Notes: a model not told the origin generated them from the sequence alone. A stretch of 64,000 nucleotides of DNA from Aselliscus stoliczkanus (GCA_033961575.1 CM066727.1:117478434-117542433); one strand, 5' to 3'. Positions 33,600 to 44,139 are shown, counted from the stretch's first letter. Program-made: numbers and translations.

Positions 33600-33760
33600 G
33601 TATGTAATTTTATTTAATGTTCACAACAGTTCTACACGAAAGGTAATAATGTTCCCATTGTATGGACAGAAGTTAGTTCAGGATCACACAACGAGCGCAA
33701 GGCAGACCTGGGGTTTGAACCCAGCTCTTGTGAATGGCCAGCCTAATGCCACGTCCTCAC
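33600..33760 (-). repeat. MIR SINE fragment, antisense
   Basis: ATTTTATTTAATGTTCACAA, GGTAATAATGTTCCCATTGT, CAGGATCACACAACGAGCG and GGGTTTGAACCCAGCTCTTG match antisense MIR order, including the tRNA-derived GGTTTGAACCC. Confidence 0.88.
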
Positions 33761-34122
33761 ACCCTTCCCCGATAAAGCTGCTGGAGAGCCCTGAATGTTG
33801 AGCTTAGAGTTTTGTATTCAACCTCCGGATAATGGGTGCCTTGCAAAGAAGGGTCTAGAGGTCAGCTTTCATCCCAGAAGTCTGCCCAGACTGCTCGGCC
33901 ACTTCAGTATTTCTTCTGAAACTGCTATCCTGGAGGAAGCTACAGCCATACCACTGTGACATGTCAGATCCTCTTGGCTGCGTGTTGTACGCAATCATGG
34001 CATCATGGGAAAGCAGGTAGAGAGTTTTACAGACTCCTTCTCCAGCAGCAATTGTCTAATTAATATTGTCACCACATGGCCCAGTTAGCTTATCAAGAGC
34101 AGGTGAGGGTCAGCAGTGTACA
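33761..34122. other. Unassigned stretch, possible conserved segment
   Basis: No repeat was recognised. CAGCAATTGTCTAATTAATA (34046-34065) is homeodomain-like. Regulatory function is speculative. Confidence 0.3.
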
Positions 34123-34123
34123 C

Positions 34124-34124
34124 T

Positions 34125-34164
<40 letters not shown>

Positions 34165-34246
34165 CATGTGTGTATATATATGTGAGAGTGTGTGTGTATG
34201 TGTGTGAGAGTGTGTGTGTGTGTGTGTGTGTGTGCGTGTGTGTGTG
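34124..34246. repeat. Compound (TG)n microsatellite
   Basis: About 120 bp of TG with TATG, TATA and GAGAG interruptions. Alternating purine-pyrimidine tracts of this length can adopt Z-DNA. A 120-codon frame starting inside it (Cys/Val-rich) is an artefact. Confidence 0.95.
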
Positions 34247-34547
34247 ATGCTAGGGCTCAGAAAACCCAGGGCAGGGATAACTTCCTGCTTGTAAGTAGCA
34301 GACTAAGAAACTCCTTGGCCCCATGTGTCAAGAATGGCCATGGTTATCGCTTTTCATGGGGGATTTTGTTACTGCTCCCCTGCAAGGGAATTAGTGGTGA
34401 GGAAACATTTCCTTCCAGTAATGGATTTGGTGGGACTATTTCCAGACAGGGCAAATACAACAGGGGTGGCTTGAAGGTGACTGTCTGGTTCCCCAATAAA
34501 ATGTGTTCTTTCATTGTGCAAATGAGATACCAATTTCGAAAGTACTT

Positions 34548-34745
34548 TTTTTAGTACTTTCCAAGTTTACAAAGTATTTTCCCATTTAATTTTCACAAGA
34601 ATCCTGGAAGGTCTCCGTAATCATCTCCAGTTTGCAGATAAGGAAACTGGGGCTCCAAGACACTGAATATCTTGACCAAAAGTTGAATAACTATTAGTGA
34701 GTGTGGGTGAGACCGTGAGAACCCATATTATAAGCTCTTAAATGC
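34548..34745 (-). repeat. MIR SINE, antisense
   Basis: TTTACAAAGTATTTTCCCAT, TTAATTTTCACAAGAATCCT, GCAGATAAGGAAACTGGGGC and AACCCATATTATAAGCTCTT follow antisense MIR order. A 9-bp inverted repeat, GAAAGTACT / AGTACTTTC, sits at its left edge (34538-34561). Confidence 0.88.
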
Positions 34746-34749
34746 ATTC

Positions 34750-34905
34750 ACCCATTTGCTTGTTCATTCATGCTTTCACTTATTCATTCATTCCTTCAAT
34801 ACTCATTGAACACCTACTATGTTCCTGACATTGAGTTAGTTGTAGGGATCCAAAGATAAAAATGTGAAATACTTTAAGCTCCTTAAATAGCATGCTAATA
34901 AAAGA
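34750..34905 (-). repeat. L2 LINE 3' end, antisense
   Basis: CTTATTCATTCATTCCTTCA, ACTCATTGAACACCTACTAT and GATCCAAAGATAAAAATGTG match the L2 3' terminus read backwards. Confidence 0.85.
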
Positions 34906-35179
34906 GGGAGCGGGTCAATGACTGTCTTCATTCTTTGGAAGGCTAATTGGTGTTATCTGCACTCACACTTAAATACAAACAATATTAGGAATCCATGAGT
35001 CTTCCAGCCAGTACTCCAGTTCCTAAAGATATTTTACTCTCTTAACAATCTGCATTTTGGGTGTTCTATTATCTGCTCTGGGTCAATACTTGCCTCAGTT
35101 CAATATTAATTACTTCCTGTATGCATTCATTTCCTTTCTCTTGGCTCCTAAAAAGAAGATTTTTAAACGCATCTGAGTG

Positions 35180-35535
35180 TTGCATCTACGTCAGACAACT
35201 CTTCCACCTGAGTCACCTCCACAAAGGTTGTCCCCCACTTCCCTTTTCTTAGCCTTCTTGGCAGAGATTATTTAATTTCAAATGGCCATAATTTCCACTT
35301 TATAGAATAAATTTTGCTTCTTCTTCCTCACTCTCCTTTCATAATTAATCTGTGCCTTTGATCTGACACATCACCCAGTGCCCTGGATTATAGGTATATG
35401 CCTACATGTTCTATCTTTTTGACTAAATGGTAAGTTCTCTGAGTGACAGAGTCACAGTGTGTTCATCACTACACCCTTCACAGAACCTAGCACATCTATG
35501 TTTAGGGGTCTCAGTAAGTATTTATAAACTGAGGT
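35180..35535 (+). repeat. L2 LINE 3' region, sense, divergent
   Basis: TAAATGGTAAGTTCTCTGAG, GTTCATCACTACACCCTTCA, CAGAACCTAGCACATCTATG and CAGTAAGTATTTATAAACTG match the L2 terminus. The upstream part is weaker. Confidence 0.65.
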
Positions 35536-35539
35536 CCTA

Positions 35540-36268
35540 GAGTGCCAAAGCTCTCCCTCCAAGAGACTCCTTTTTAGGGGCACTGTGAGCAATCCCCAAG
35601 TGCCCTCACTCCTAAGGACTGCCATCTTAATTGTGCACCCACCCACCACCACCTGACCTGAAGGTTTCTTTTCAGCAGCCCATAACCTCTCTTGCTGAGC
35701 ATTTGCTTTTCTAGTTCCCATTTTCCTTAAACACTGTTAGGTCCTCAGGCCCTTTGTTGAATAGAATCCCTCCTACTGGGAGTTAGGTTGGAATGTTTGA
35801 ACAGAGCATCAGGGTACCTGGTAAGGTGACATCTGAGGGTCTGTGCTGGTCAAACTCTGGTTGATCTGTATCTCCAGAGGCCATTTCAGTGGGTGTTGAG
35901 TGTATCCTCAAAAGAAGGGAGGGAAAAGCACTCATAGGAGGGAAAGAAACTCAGGGAGAAAGTGGGATGTGAATTTCTCTTTTCAGATCAAAGACATGGA
36001 TGGGATTAGGGATCCAGGGCGGGCTCTACCTGGGAATGCAGGGTGGGGAAGTTCTTCATTTGGTTAGGCAGGGTCATGATTTTTATTACAAAGTTACTCA
36101 GATACTTCAAAAGGTTTACTCTGATATGTGGACATGTTGAGTCAGCCCCTTCCATGAGTGTGCCAAAGCAGACAATAGGTGCCCATCTGGGAACAGTGCC
36201 ATTTGTTCTGCAAAGAACCTTCCCCTTTGGGAAAGGTTGCCACTGAGGTTATTGGAGTTTACCAGGTA
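35540..36268. other. Unassigned non-coding stretch
   Basis: No repeat or gene was recognised. Confidence 0.45.
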
Positions 36269-36287
36269 TCAAGAATCTACGTGCATC

Positions 36288-36393
36288 GGGCTGGCAGAGT
36301 GGCGTGATGGTTAAGCGCTGGCTTGGGAAGCCAGCAGCCCCAGTTCGGGTCCCACATATGAGGGCCAGTGACACTGCCCTAACAAAAAAAAAA
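36288..36393 (+). repeat. tRNA-derived SINE, tail type B, with 17-bp TSD
   Basis: GGGCTGGCAGAGTGGCGTGA head, GGTTAAGCGCTGGCTTGGGA, AGTTCGGGTCCCACATATGA (B box region) and GGGCCAGTGACACTGCCCTA before oligo-A. Duplications AAGAATCTACGTGCATC (36271-36287) and AAGAATCTACATGCACC (36394-36410) differ at two sites, so this copy is older than the one at 22132. Confidence 0.95.
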
Positions 36394-36569
36394 AAGAATC
36401 TACATGCACCTTAAGCTGTGTGAAGTGAAGCTGGTCTAGGAAAGCCAAGTTTGTTACAACCTTTGGAAAGTATTGGCTTGTAGCTGAGTCACACAAAACA
36501 ACGCTAAAGAAAAGGAGGCCTGGACGTGGGCTACACTCTTCCAAGAACCTCTTGGAAGAGTGTTATATC

Positions 36570-36690
36570 AGAACGAGCCACTTAAGCCCTCCATCCTTCT
36601 GTTTCCCCATCTGTAAAGAGGAGATGTGGTTTCTAAATACTCAAATACCTTTAGGGACCCGGTGGGTAATGTCACTGAGAGAGGTGGGCC
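36570..36690 (+). repeat. MIR SINE fragment
   Basis: CGAGCCACTTAAGCCCTCCA, TTCTGTTTCCCCATCTGTAA and AGAGGAGATG match the MIR core. The rest is eroded. Confidence 0.65.
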
Positions 36691-37039
36691 AGATGTGGGC
36701 CAATAGAAGTGAAGAGGACAGGAAGGTGCCGGACCCGCATAAAGGCTCTCAAATTCAAATTCTTTCAAGCCACCAATTTTCAACCTCTGTTCTAAAGTGT
36801 TTGAGCTTCTTCTTGAAAGAAAGGTAATATGCAAGTCCTCATTGTCACTATCATCAGTCACTTAGTCAGGAGCATTACTTAATGCTCCCTACGGATAGGC
36901 TCCCATACCATGTGCTGAAGAAGAATACAAAAAATGTTACCATATGACCCCCATTCCAGGCATGAGAGGGCAGTTGCTGGAGTGGGGGCATCAACCAAGT
37001 TCTATGGCAGCAGAGAGAATGGGGGATTATTCCTCTAGG

Positions 37040-37345
37040 AAAGAGTAAGACAGACTTTCTGGACAAGGTGATGTTTTCATGAATCTGGATTTTGATATGT
37101 AAGGAGGTTCACAGGTGAGTGAATGGGAGTGGGTTTGAAAGAAAGAAAAATATATGAGGGAACCAGAGATGAAAGAGGAAGGGGGCAGGTTGTAGCACTG
37201 AGGATGCTTTATGGGAAATAAGGCTAGGGAGAAGGGTCAGTTGTGGAAAGTTGTGCTTATGTGTTAAGGGGGAGTGGGTTTTATTCCTTTGTCATTGAGG
37301 AGTGGTAGAAGATTTGGGGCATGGTCAGACTCTGGCAGCAGCTCT
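37040..37345 (-). repeat. L2 LINE fragment, antisense, divergent
   Basis: GACAAGGTGATGTTTTCATG, AAATAAGGCTAGGGAGAAGG, GGGTTTTATTCCTTTGTCAT and ATTTGGGGCATGGTCAGACT parallel the distal antisense L2 region ('ttttattctaagtgcaatgg', 'gcaggggagtgacatgatc'). Confidence 0.6.
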
Positions 37346-37349
37346 CCTC

Positions 37350-37988
37350 CTCTCCTACAGTGAAGGGCCCCTCCTTGCCCACGTCCCCTTTCTCTCTTGC
37401 CTCAAGGAACAAGAGTCCTTACTTTCTGTCCACACAACTTGAGGCCAGCTTCTCCATGGGAACTTCTGACCTTCTCCATTTAGGATTTTTCTACCATATT
37501 TCCTCATTAGATTCTCTCTCACCTGCATTTCCCATTATGGTGATCAAATTATAACTATGATTACTGCCCTTTCAAGCTATTACCTTATCTTTTTCCTTTG
37601 GCCATGCAACTTGGTGGTCTAGTTATAGCCATCTGCTTCTATTTTCTCCCCACTCATTGATTCTTAACCCTTAGCAGTCTGGTATGTGACTCATGCCCTG
37701 CCTCCTCCCAGGAACTGGCTTTTCCTCCCAACTGCCACATACCATGGCCTGTTCTCAGCAATTGTTTGCCCAGCCTCTCTGATCTTCGACTGGACCAGGA
37801 GCTTTCCTGATCCCCCAGGGTGGGCTACATTAGTTGCCTTCACGTGTGCCCAGAGTACCCATAAGTACCTCAGTCTCACTCTTCTTACTCTATCTGGTTG
37901 GAGTTGTCTGTATGGCTCTTCTTTGGTCCTCAAAGGCCAGGACCACACCACTCGTTTGGGGTTCCCCAAAACCCAGAATAACTAATAC
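37350..37988. other. Unassigned non-coding stretch
   Basis: Frames of 99 codons (plus, 37686-37985) and 92 codons (minus, 37691-37969) overlap almost completely in antisense. At most one could be real, and neither has a recognisable domain. Confidence 0.45.
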
Positions 37989-37989
37989 T

Positions 37990-38302
37990 TAGGGCTGCCC
38001 AGTATGGTGGCCACTAGCCATATGTGGCTATTGAGCACTTGATATGTGACTTCTCTGAATTTAGAAGTGCTGGAAGTATTAAATATGCATGAATTTCAAA
38101 GATTTAGTACAAAAGATAGTTTATTAATAATTGTATATTGAATACATGTCAAAGTGATTACATTTGGATATCTCGGGTAACTAAAGTGTATTATTAAAAT
38201 TAATTTTATTTGTCTCTTTTGACTTTTTTTAATGTGATTGTTAAGACATTTTAAGTTACATCGTGGCTCCCATTATATTTCTGTTGGATGGTGCTGACCT
38301 AA
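37990..38302. mobile_element. hAT-type non-autonomous DNA transposon remnant
   Basis: GGTGGCCACTAGCCATATGT, GGCTATTGAGCACTTGATAT, an AT-rich middle with TTAATTTTATTTGTCTC, and a TTGGATGGTGCTGACC end follow the common mammalian hAT MER-type repeat with 'ggtagccactagccacatgtggct'. Ends GGGCTGCCCAGTATGG and TTGGATGGTGCTGACC are roughly inverted. Family name not assigned. Confidence 0.7.
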
Positions 38303-38334
38303 AACATGGTGAGGAAGTACAGGCCCTCAAACTA

Positions 38335-38903
38335 TGAGGTCTGACAATTAAGTTTGTGAACTTGTTGCAATGATGTTGCTAACCTTTTTGATATCAGAGG
38401 GATTGTTCATTATGAATTTGTACCAACTGGACAAACAGTTAACCAAATTCACTATTTGGAAGTGCTGAAAAGGCTGCGTGAAAAAGTTAGACGAAAACAA
38501 CCTGAACTTTTCACCAACAATTCATGGCTCTTGCATCATGACAATGTACCAACTCACACGGCAATGTCTATAAGGGAGTTTTTAGCCAGTAAACAAATAA
38601 CTGTATTGGGACACCTCCCTACTTACCTGATCTGGCCCCCAATGGCTTCTTTCTTTACCCAAAGATTAAGGAAATATTGAAAGGAAGACATTTGGGTGAC
38701 ATTCAGGACATCGAGGGTAATATAAAAACAGCTCTGATGGCCATTCCAGAAAAAGAATTCCACAATTGCTTTGAAGGGTAGACTAGGCACTGACGTCGGT
38801 GCATAGCTTCCCAAGAGGAGTACTTCGAAGGTGACCATAGCGATATTCAGCAATGAGGTGTTAGCACTTTATCTAGGATGAGTTTGCGAACTTAGTTGTC
38901 AGA
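38335..38903 (+). mobile_element. Mariner transposon, internally deleted, with both TIRs
   Basis: The left terminus (from TGAGGTCTGACAATTAAGTT) and right terminus (GAGTTTGCGAACTTAGTTGT, ending near TCAGA) are inverted repeats of each other. Between them is the C-terminal half of a Tc1/mariner transposase gene. The total of about 570 bp is less than half the usual 1.3 kb; the 5' half of the gene is missing. It resembles mariners I know from ruminants and bats, a patchy distribution usually ascribed to horizontal transfer. It is immobile by itself, though TIR-bearing copies can be mobilised in trans while a source is active. Confidence 0.9.
38360..38851 (+). pseudogene. Mariner transposase pseudogene (C-terminal half)
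   Basis: The encoded remnant shows the catalytic region HHDN (residues LLHHDNVPTHTA around 38530-38565), the second of the three catalytic acidic positions, then REFLASKQITVLGHLP. A one-base loss near 38610 shifts the frame; the neighbouring frame continues with LPDLAPNGFFLYPKIKEIL, supplying the third catalytic Asp region (family signature D,D34D). Stops at 38779-38781 (TAG where Trp is expected) and a few codons later end it. The helix-turn-helix DNA-binding N-terminus and the first catalytic Asp are absent. Not functional. Confidence 0.9.
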
Positions 38904-38909
38904 TGTTAT

Positions 38910-40008
38910 CAAACAGAATTGAATTGAGTTGGATGATACCCTTTCTATTGAACCTCCTTTCCTAATTCCAGTGGTGAACCTACCCGTCCCAGCTCTGTGG
39001 CCTCTCTTTCTCTGGCTCTTTCATCTCCCCACTTTGAGTATTGGTCCCCCCAGATCTGACCCTTTATTCAGCCTCTGTGAACCCAGTATATGAAGGTCAC
39101 CCTAAAAGGATGAACAAACACACAAAGCCATGTTGAATTTTTTCTAAGGCAAATCAATGAAATTAAAAATGAGGGAGCCCATAGCCAATGGCAAGAGTTA
39201 GCCATTGCAGGCTTCTGTGATGAGGCAACTTTCCACGGAAGCTTTGGAGGCAAGGCATAGGAAGGGCTGGCTGGCTGGCACAGCCCTCCTCCACCTACTT
39301 ACATAAAAGCTGCTGTGAAACTTGGGGCAGTATGTTAAGTGCATTGAAGGTTGTGGATTGAAAACTGAGAGACCTTGAAATTGAGACGTGTTTGCTGTAG
39401 TAACCAAGGATGTTGCCTCTCCGGGTGGGACCAGCAGGACTGCAGGGCTGGTCTCATCGTGTACCCACAGCTTCAAGCCTCCCAATCCTGCTCTGGGGAA
39501 AGCGGCTGCCAGCAGCCCTTCCCCTCGAGCCTGAGCGGGGACTCTCCCTCTGCCTGAGTCCTGTCTCTGTGTTGAGCAGTGGTCAGATTTAAGAAACTTG
39601 GCTTCTCCCATATTTCACTAATGACTGTGAAGATAATTTTGTGAGTACATGAAAGTGTGAGGGTCTCTTGGTTTCATTGTCTGCATATTCACCAATAAAC
39701 ATGATTTTTGTTTTCATTTACAAAAAGAAAGAAACTTGGGTTCCCTTATTGTTGCCTCACCTTGTTCTGGAACCTTAATTAGGCCCCCTAACCGCTCTAC
39801 ACGAGACTCCCAATCCCTGTCCTCTGCCTTCTCAAAGCGTCAGAGGATGAGTGGTAAAATAATGAAGAGAACCCTGAGTTTCTCTAGGACAATATGAGGT
39901 CCCAGGTGGAGTTCTATTGCCAGGCAAGCTGAGAAATCCTTTGCCAGCTCGGGGTAGACACCCAGCTCTCCATGCCCCAGTCAGTGACAGGGCTTAGATG
40001 AAGTAAAT
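38910..40008. other. Unassigned non-coding stretch
   Basis: No repeat was recognised. A 137-codon minus frame (39198-39611) has no recognisable domain and overlaps two plus-strand frames. It is not called as a gene. Confidence 0.45.
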
Positions 40009-40009
40009 A

Positions 40010-40180
40010 ATAATGTTAACAACTATCGTGTGGGTCCTTCCTTTGCTGGCCAGACACACCTGTGAGCTGGACAGTAACATCAGCATTTTGCAAATGAGAA
40101 GGCTGATGTTGAAATGCCCTGCTGGTAAGACATAGAGCTGGATCTGAACCTGTATGTGTCTATGCTCTTTTCACTATCGT
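40010..40180 (-). repeat. MIR SINE fragment, antisense
   Basis: ATCAGCATTTTGCAAATGAG, AAGGCTGATGTTGAAATGCC, GGTAAGACATAGAGCTGGAT and CTGAACCTGTATGTGTCTAT match antisense MIR order. Confidence 0.8.
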
Positions 40181-40394
40181 TACGTACAACAATTAGAGAA
40201 GCCAAAAGCTCCGAGCCTGGGTTATGCATGCAGTTCTCATTCAGCAATTTTCTTTTCCAGCCTCATTTTATTTGGCCCAAATTATAATTTGATAAGTAGA
40301 TAGTAAATGGTAATCCCTAACATTTAACTTAAGTTATAGTCCTGACTTTCTGGAAAAGTGAACTGGACAGGGATTTTTCTGCCATTTCACAAAC

Positions 40395-40505
40395 AGCTAA
40401 CCTGAAGCTAAGCACAGCTAAGTGCTGTGTTCAAGGTCTTACAAGAAGTGACTGTCCAGGCTGAGGGTCTGGATTCAAAGCAGTGACCATTAGAATGAGC
40501 TGTCC
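40395..40505 (-). repeat. MIR SINE fragment, antisense
   Basis: AAGGTCTTACAAGAAGTGAC and GGTCTGGATTCAAAGCAGTG match the antisense MIR tRNA-proximal half. Short and divergent. Confidence 0.55.
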
Positions 40506-40524
40506 CTTCCCTCTGCAGAAAGCT

Positions 40525-41390
40525 GAAATTCAGAGGGGCACCTGATACAAGTTCCCAGAACAGAGAATCCGGCCCTTCCCAGGCCACCCTTGAGGCTGGG
40601 GAAGCAAGAAGGCTGCTGTCTGCAAGCTGGCGTGCATCCCTTTCTAATTAGTGCCATCTGTGCCTGCAAGCATCTTGTGTGGTGGCGGCCTCATGTTCTC
40701 CCTTGCTTGTATCCTCAGCATGGGTCTCTCCATGGTGCCAGGCTTGTGGTGGCTTGGGAGAAAACAGCCGAGAGCTTCCCAAGTGGCTGCAATGTGCTTA
40801 CCTTAAAAATCGCCTGGAAACAGATGACTCATCATGTCCTCTGCTTCTAGGCAAGATCACACCTACAGCAACCCCGACAGTGTGTGGGGAGGGACAGTGT
40901 GTTACTATTCTTAATGGTCTGCATGAGGGTGACATAAGTCAGCACCTCATGGGGAGGCAGTTGTTCTCTACACTCGAGCCTGAAACTAAAGAGACAGGAG
41001 CTAGGACTCCTGGTCTTTAAGAAAATGGTGGGCAGTGTTGCCCCTGTGGCTGGCTAGGCAGGCACTGTCAAGTACCAAGCAAGCACCATCGGACTTGGTT
41101 GAGACCAGAGACGTTCCCTGAGCCAAGGGAGCACACAGACTGGTCAAGGTCAAGGGCTGGGCTAGAGGCCTTTTGTGGAAGTCCTTCATTTCACAGCTAG
41201 AGCAACTGGGCAATGAGGCAGTGGTGCCCCCTGATCAATACCAGGTCAGAGGCCAGGTCACAGGGCTTAGTGACCACCCCTTCTCCCTTCTGGAAAGTGC
41301 AGCATAAGCTAGACAGAGGTGCTTGAGCCAGCCACTGGGAGCTCGGTAGATACATCCCTCCTCCCTCCACCCCAAACATTCTCAGTTGGT
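40525..41390. other. Unassigned non-coding stretch
   Basis: No repeat was recognised. Open frames up to 113 codons show no domain. Confidence 0.45.
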
Positions 41391-41394
41391 TGTT

Positions 41395-41475
41395 CCGTGG
41401 TGGAGCCTGAGATTTTGTTTTTAACCTTCATGGGTGATTCTAATGTGTGGCCAGGGTTGAGAACCACTGGCCAGG
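41395..41475 (-). mobile_element. MER5A-like fragment, reversed
   Basis: GGGTGATTCTAATGTGTGGC and CAGGGTTGAGAACCACTGGC are the terminal segment of the MER5A group in the opposite orientation to the copies at 32765, 50850 and 59765. AGAACCACTG is the conserved terminus. Confidence 0.8.
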
Positions 41476-41509
41476 GTGAAGACTGAAAGGCCAGAAAGCA
41501 AAATCAAAC

Positions 41510-41690
41510 AGAATGTACCAACATTTATTATTACTGTGGGCACAGTAAGGTCTTTGGGACTTAGGTGGGCCCTGGGGATGCACAGACATATAAGACACAA
41601 TTCCTGCCTTTGAGGAGATTGAAGCTTACTGATCATTTGGGAGAGAGATCAGGCAAGCATGGGAAACACAAGTCACACAAGAACTGGGTT
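41510..41690 (-). repeat. L2 LINE 3' end, antisense
   Basis: ACCAACATTTATTATTACTG, GGCCCTGGGGATGCACAGAC, ATTCCTGCCTTTGAGGAGAT and TGAAGCTTACTGATCATTTG match the L2 terminus read backwards. Confidence 0.8.
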
Positions 41691-41824
41691 GTAGTGAAAT
41701 CATTAGTATTATTTGCCTGCTTATCCTTGACAAAGCACAGGATGTCACATACTGTGCTCTGTACATGATATATGTGATATGAGACAGGACAAGGTCCCAA
41801 GCACAGTGGTAACAATATCTCTGT

Positions 41825-42180
41825 CTCACAGTCTTCGCACTTGCTGTTCCCTCCTTCTAGAATATTCTTCTGCTCAGCCTTGGCTTGACTGACTCTGTAT
41901 CATCCTGGTCTCAACTCAAATGTCACTTCCTCGAAGAGGTTTTCTAGTGTAGTCCCCTCCCCTGTCACTCACTCTCTAGCACACACTGGCTGATTCTCTT
42001 TATAGTACTTCTCTCTGACTGGAATCTTATTTCTTTGCTTCCTTGTTTAGTTTCTGCTTCTTCCCTGTGGAATATATGCTCCATAAGAACAAGGATCCTG
42101 TCTTTTTTATTTCCCACTGTATTTCAGCACCCGGAACAGAACCTAGCACATCGTAGTACTTCAAGACCATCAGCTGAGTG
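41825..42180 (+). repeat. L2 LINE 3' region, sense
   Basis: TTCGCACTTGCTGTTCCCTC, TCTCAACTCAAATGTCACTT, CCTCGAAGAGGTTTTCTAGT, GAATATATGCTCCATAAGAA and GAACAGAACCTAGCACATCG are canonical L2 phrases in order. Confidence 0.93.
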
Positions 42181-42184
42181 AATT

Positions 42185-43243
42185 ATTAGTGAAGGAAGCT
42201 TGCAGCGAAGGTAGTGTTTGAGCTGGCTCTTTGAGCATGAGTAAGACTTCGAAGGAACGGGAAAAACATGGAGCATGTCAGATTGGGAGTGGGGCCTGAG
42301 CAAAACTGTCCATGTGAAACAAACAAAGGGCGTGTGTGAGTATGTGTGGGGAAGGGCAGGGAGCTGGCAGGGAAGTCAGATTGGCTGACACACAGGGGAG
42401 ATCTATAGGGAGCGGCGGGGGACACGGATGGGAAGGCGTGTCTGAGCTTGTTTATGAGGCTGTGAATGCCAGGCCCGGGTGCATGGCCTCTGCCCTGGGG
42501 ACAGGGGTCCCATCTAAGGCGAGGGAGGAGAGGAGGCGCGTGGCCATTTGGCAGCACACAGGTGCTTGAGGTTGAGAGCACAACCAGGGCCCCCTACATC
42601 ACAAGGTGATGAGCTAAGGAAAGGCCATCTTTGCCCCTGTGCCTCCCCAGGTGCCAGGTGGCCTAAAGCTGAGTTGGAGCCCTCTGCCTAGGAGCTGTGG
42701 TGTCATTGTCATTGTGCTCGAAAGGGGTGCCCACATGGGAGGTGGTGCTGGCGAGGCGAGGGGGAGGGGCAGGAGGCCATGTGGATGGGCTGGCACTGCG
42801 CCCTCACTGCTGTCAGAGAGTGACTCAGATCCCCTCCTGGCACCAGCCTGCTCCGGCAGTGCAAGCTGTTCCTTTGGCTCCTGGAGACTGGGCTGGCTCT
42901 GCACTTCTCCCCCAGGACGGAGGCCAGGGAGGACGGGTGCTGGTGTCTGTGTTCCCATCCCCTCTCCTTCTCCCAGCACAGGGGTGGGAGAGGAGGAAGA
43001 AGTGGAGTGGGTGCTGGGCTCTGGGTGCACTGCCTGTAGTACCTTCAGACTATCCCAAGCTCTGCCCAGCACGTGCACAGCAAAATACCAGGCACACTGG
43101 ACAGATGACCAGTTGATGTGCTACTTGCGTAGAAGGCTTTCCTGAAAAGTTATCATCAAAAAATGGGTCAGGTGGACAAATGGTGATGGAACATTGGCAG
43201 TGACTAGCTGTGAGTAATGATCTGACCTAAGATTCTTCAGCAC
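42185..43243. other. Unassigned GC-moderate stretch with the longest open frame
   Basis: A 168-codon plus frame (42639-43145) and a 154-codon minus frame (42614-43078) overlap in antisense, along with a 139-codon frame in a third register. Such mutual overlap indicates stop-poor composition rather than coding. The conceptual proteins are Gly/Ser/Pro-rich and show no domain. A lineage-specific exon cannot be fully excluded from sequence alone. Confidence 0.4.
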
Positions 43244-43244
43244 A

Positions 43245-43430
43245 GAATGTTTGTAAAGCACTTTATAACTTGCAAAATCTTTTCGCATCCTTAATGTCAG
43301 TGTCTTTACAACCATCCTGAAAACCAAGTGGTATTCCTGTTTCTTTTTTATGGGAGGCTCAGAGAGGTTAAGTCACTTGCCAAAGGTCACATAATTGTTG
43401 AAAGCAGAGCTGAGAACCTTAAACTGTCTT
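43245..43430 (-). repeat. MIR SINE, antisense
   Basis: GTTTGTAAAGCACTTTATAA, TGGGAGGCTCAGAGAGGTTA, AGTCACTTGCCAAAGGTCAC and AAAGCAGAGCTGAGAACCTT follow antisense MIR order closely. Confidence 0.92.
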
Positions 43431-43721
43431 CGGGTTATCACAGTTTTAATAAACCCTACACTATTCTAGTTTACCTGGACTCCAACACATAAGCGCTTGT
43501 CATATTTTAACCCTTGCTCGGAATGTCACGTGCTCACAAGGAGAACTCTAGTGACCATTGGTGTTTCAGGAGCCATCAACACTTTTGAAGGGATAATAAG
43601 TATGTGAGTAAACATTGGGAGTCCCTAAGGTTTGGGGTTGCTTAGTCACTCATTGGTCAAATATTTCCTATTTATCCTTTTCATCATATGTTACTATTCA
43701 TACTTAGCCAGACATATTATA

Positions 43722-43800
43722 TTAGGTTGAGCCATATGAAATTGCCATTTTTATTAGTCAAGAATGGTCAAAATCAGCAATATTTTGAGAATTAACCTAA
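43722..43800. mobile_element. 79-bp mariner-type MITE with TA duplication
   Basis: Termini TTAGGTT and AACCTAA are perfectly inverted, the inner arms (GAAATTGCCATTTTTATTAG against AGCAATATTTTGAGAATTAA) pair imperfectly, and a TA dinucleotide flanks each side (43720-43721, 43801-43802), as expected for Tc1/mariner insertion. Length and TTAGGTTG ends resemble the human 80-bp MADE1, but the interior differs, so I treat it as a related family rather than MADE1 itself. Confidence 0.85.
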
Positions 43801-43804
43801 TATT

Positions 43805-44138
43805 TCAAAGGTGCCAGATAAGCATGTTATTTGATTTGAGAGGATCCAGGACATTTGGGGGTTCGTATTTTCAAAGCGGACTCTATTTCCCCAATCTATG
43901 TTATGAAGGAGTACCACCTTGAAGTGTTGTTGAAGGATTAATTAGAAAACATTTACATAAGAGCTTCTTAGTTCAGTGCCTGTGAGATTACTCCTAAGGA
44001 AACTTTATCTGGGTGGGCATAAGCCTTTGTCCTCAAGAGGCTTACAGTCTGACAAAGACAAATTCTGACTTACCCATCGAGGAAGATGCCAGATACCCTG
44101 GAGTCTAGTGATTGGACAACTAATGTTAAGAGCAAGGT
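43805..44138. other. Unassigned non-coding stretch
   Basis: Possible weak antisense repeat trace near 44020-44060 (CTCAAGAGGCTTACAGTCTG, L2-like). Otherwise nothing was recognised. Confidence 0.4.
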
Positions 44139-44139
44139 T

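Noticed and set aside
34192..34554. Cys/Val-rich 120-codon frame
   Set aside because: Starts in the TG microsatellite and runs into a MIR; not a gene.
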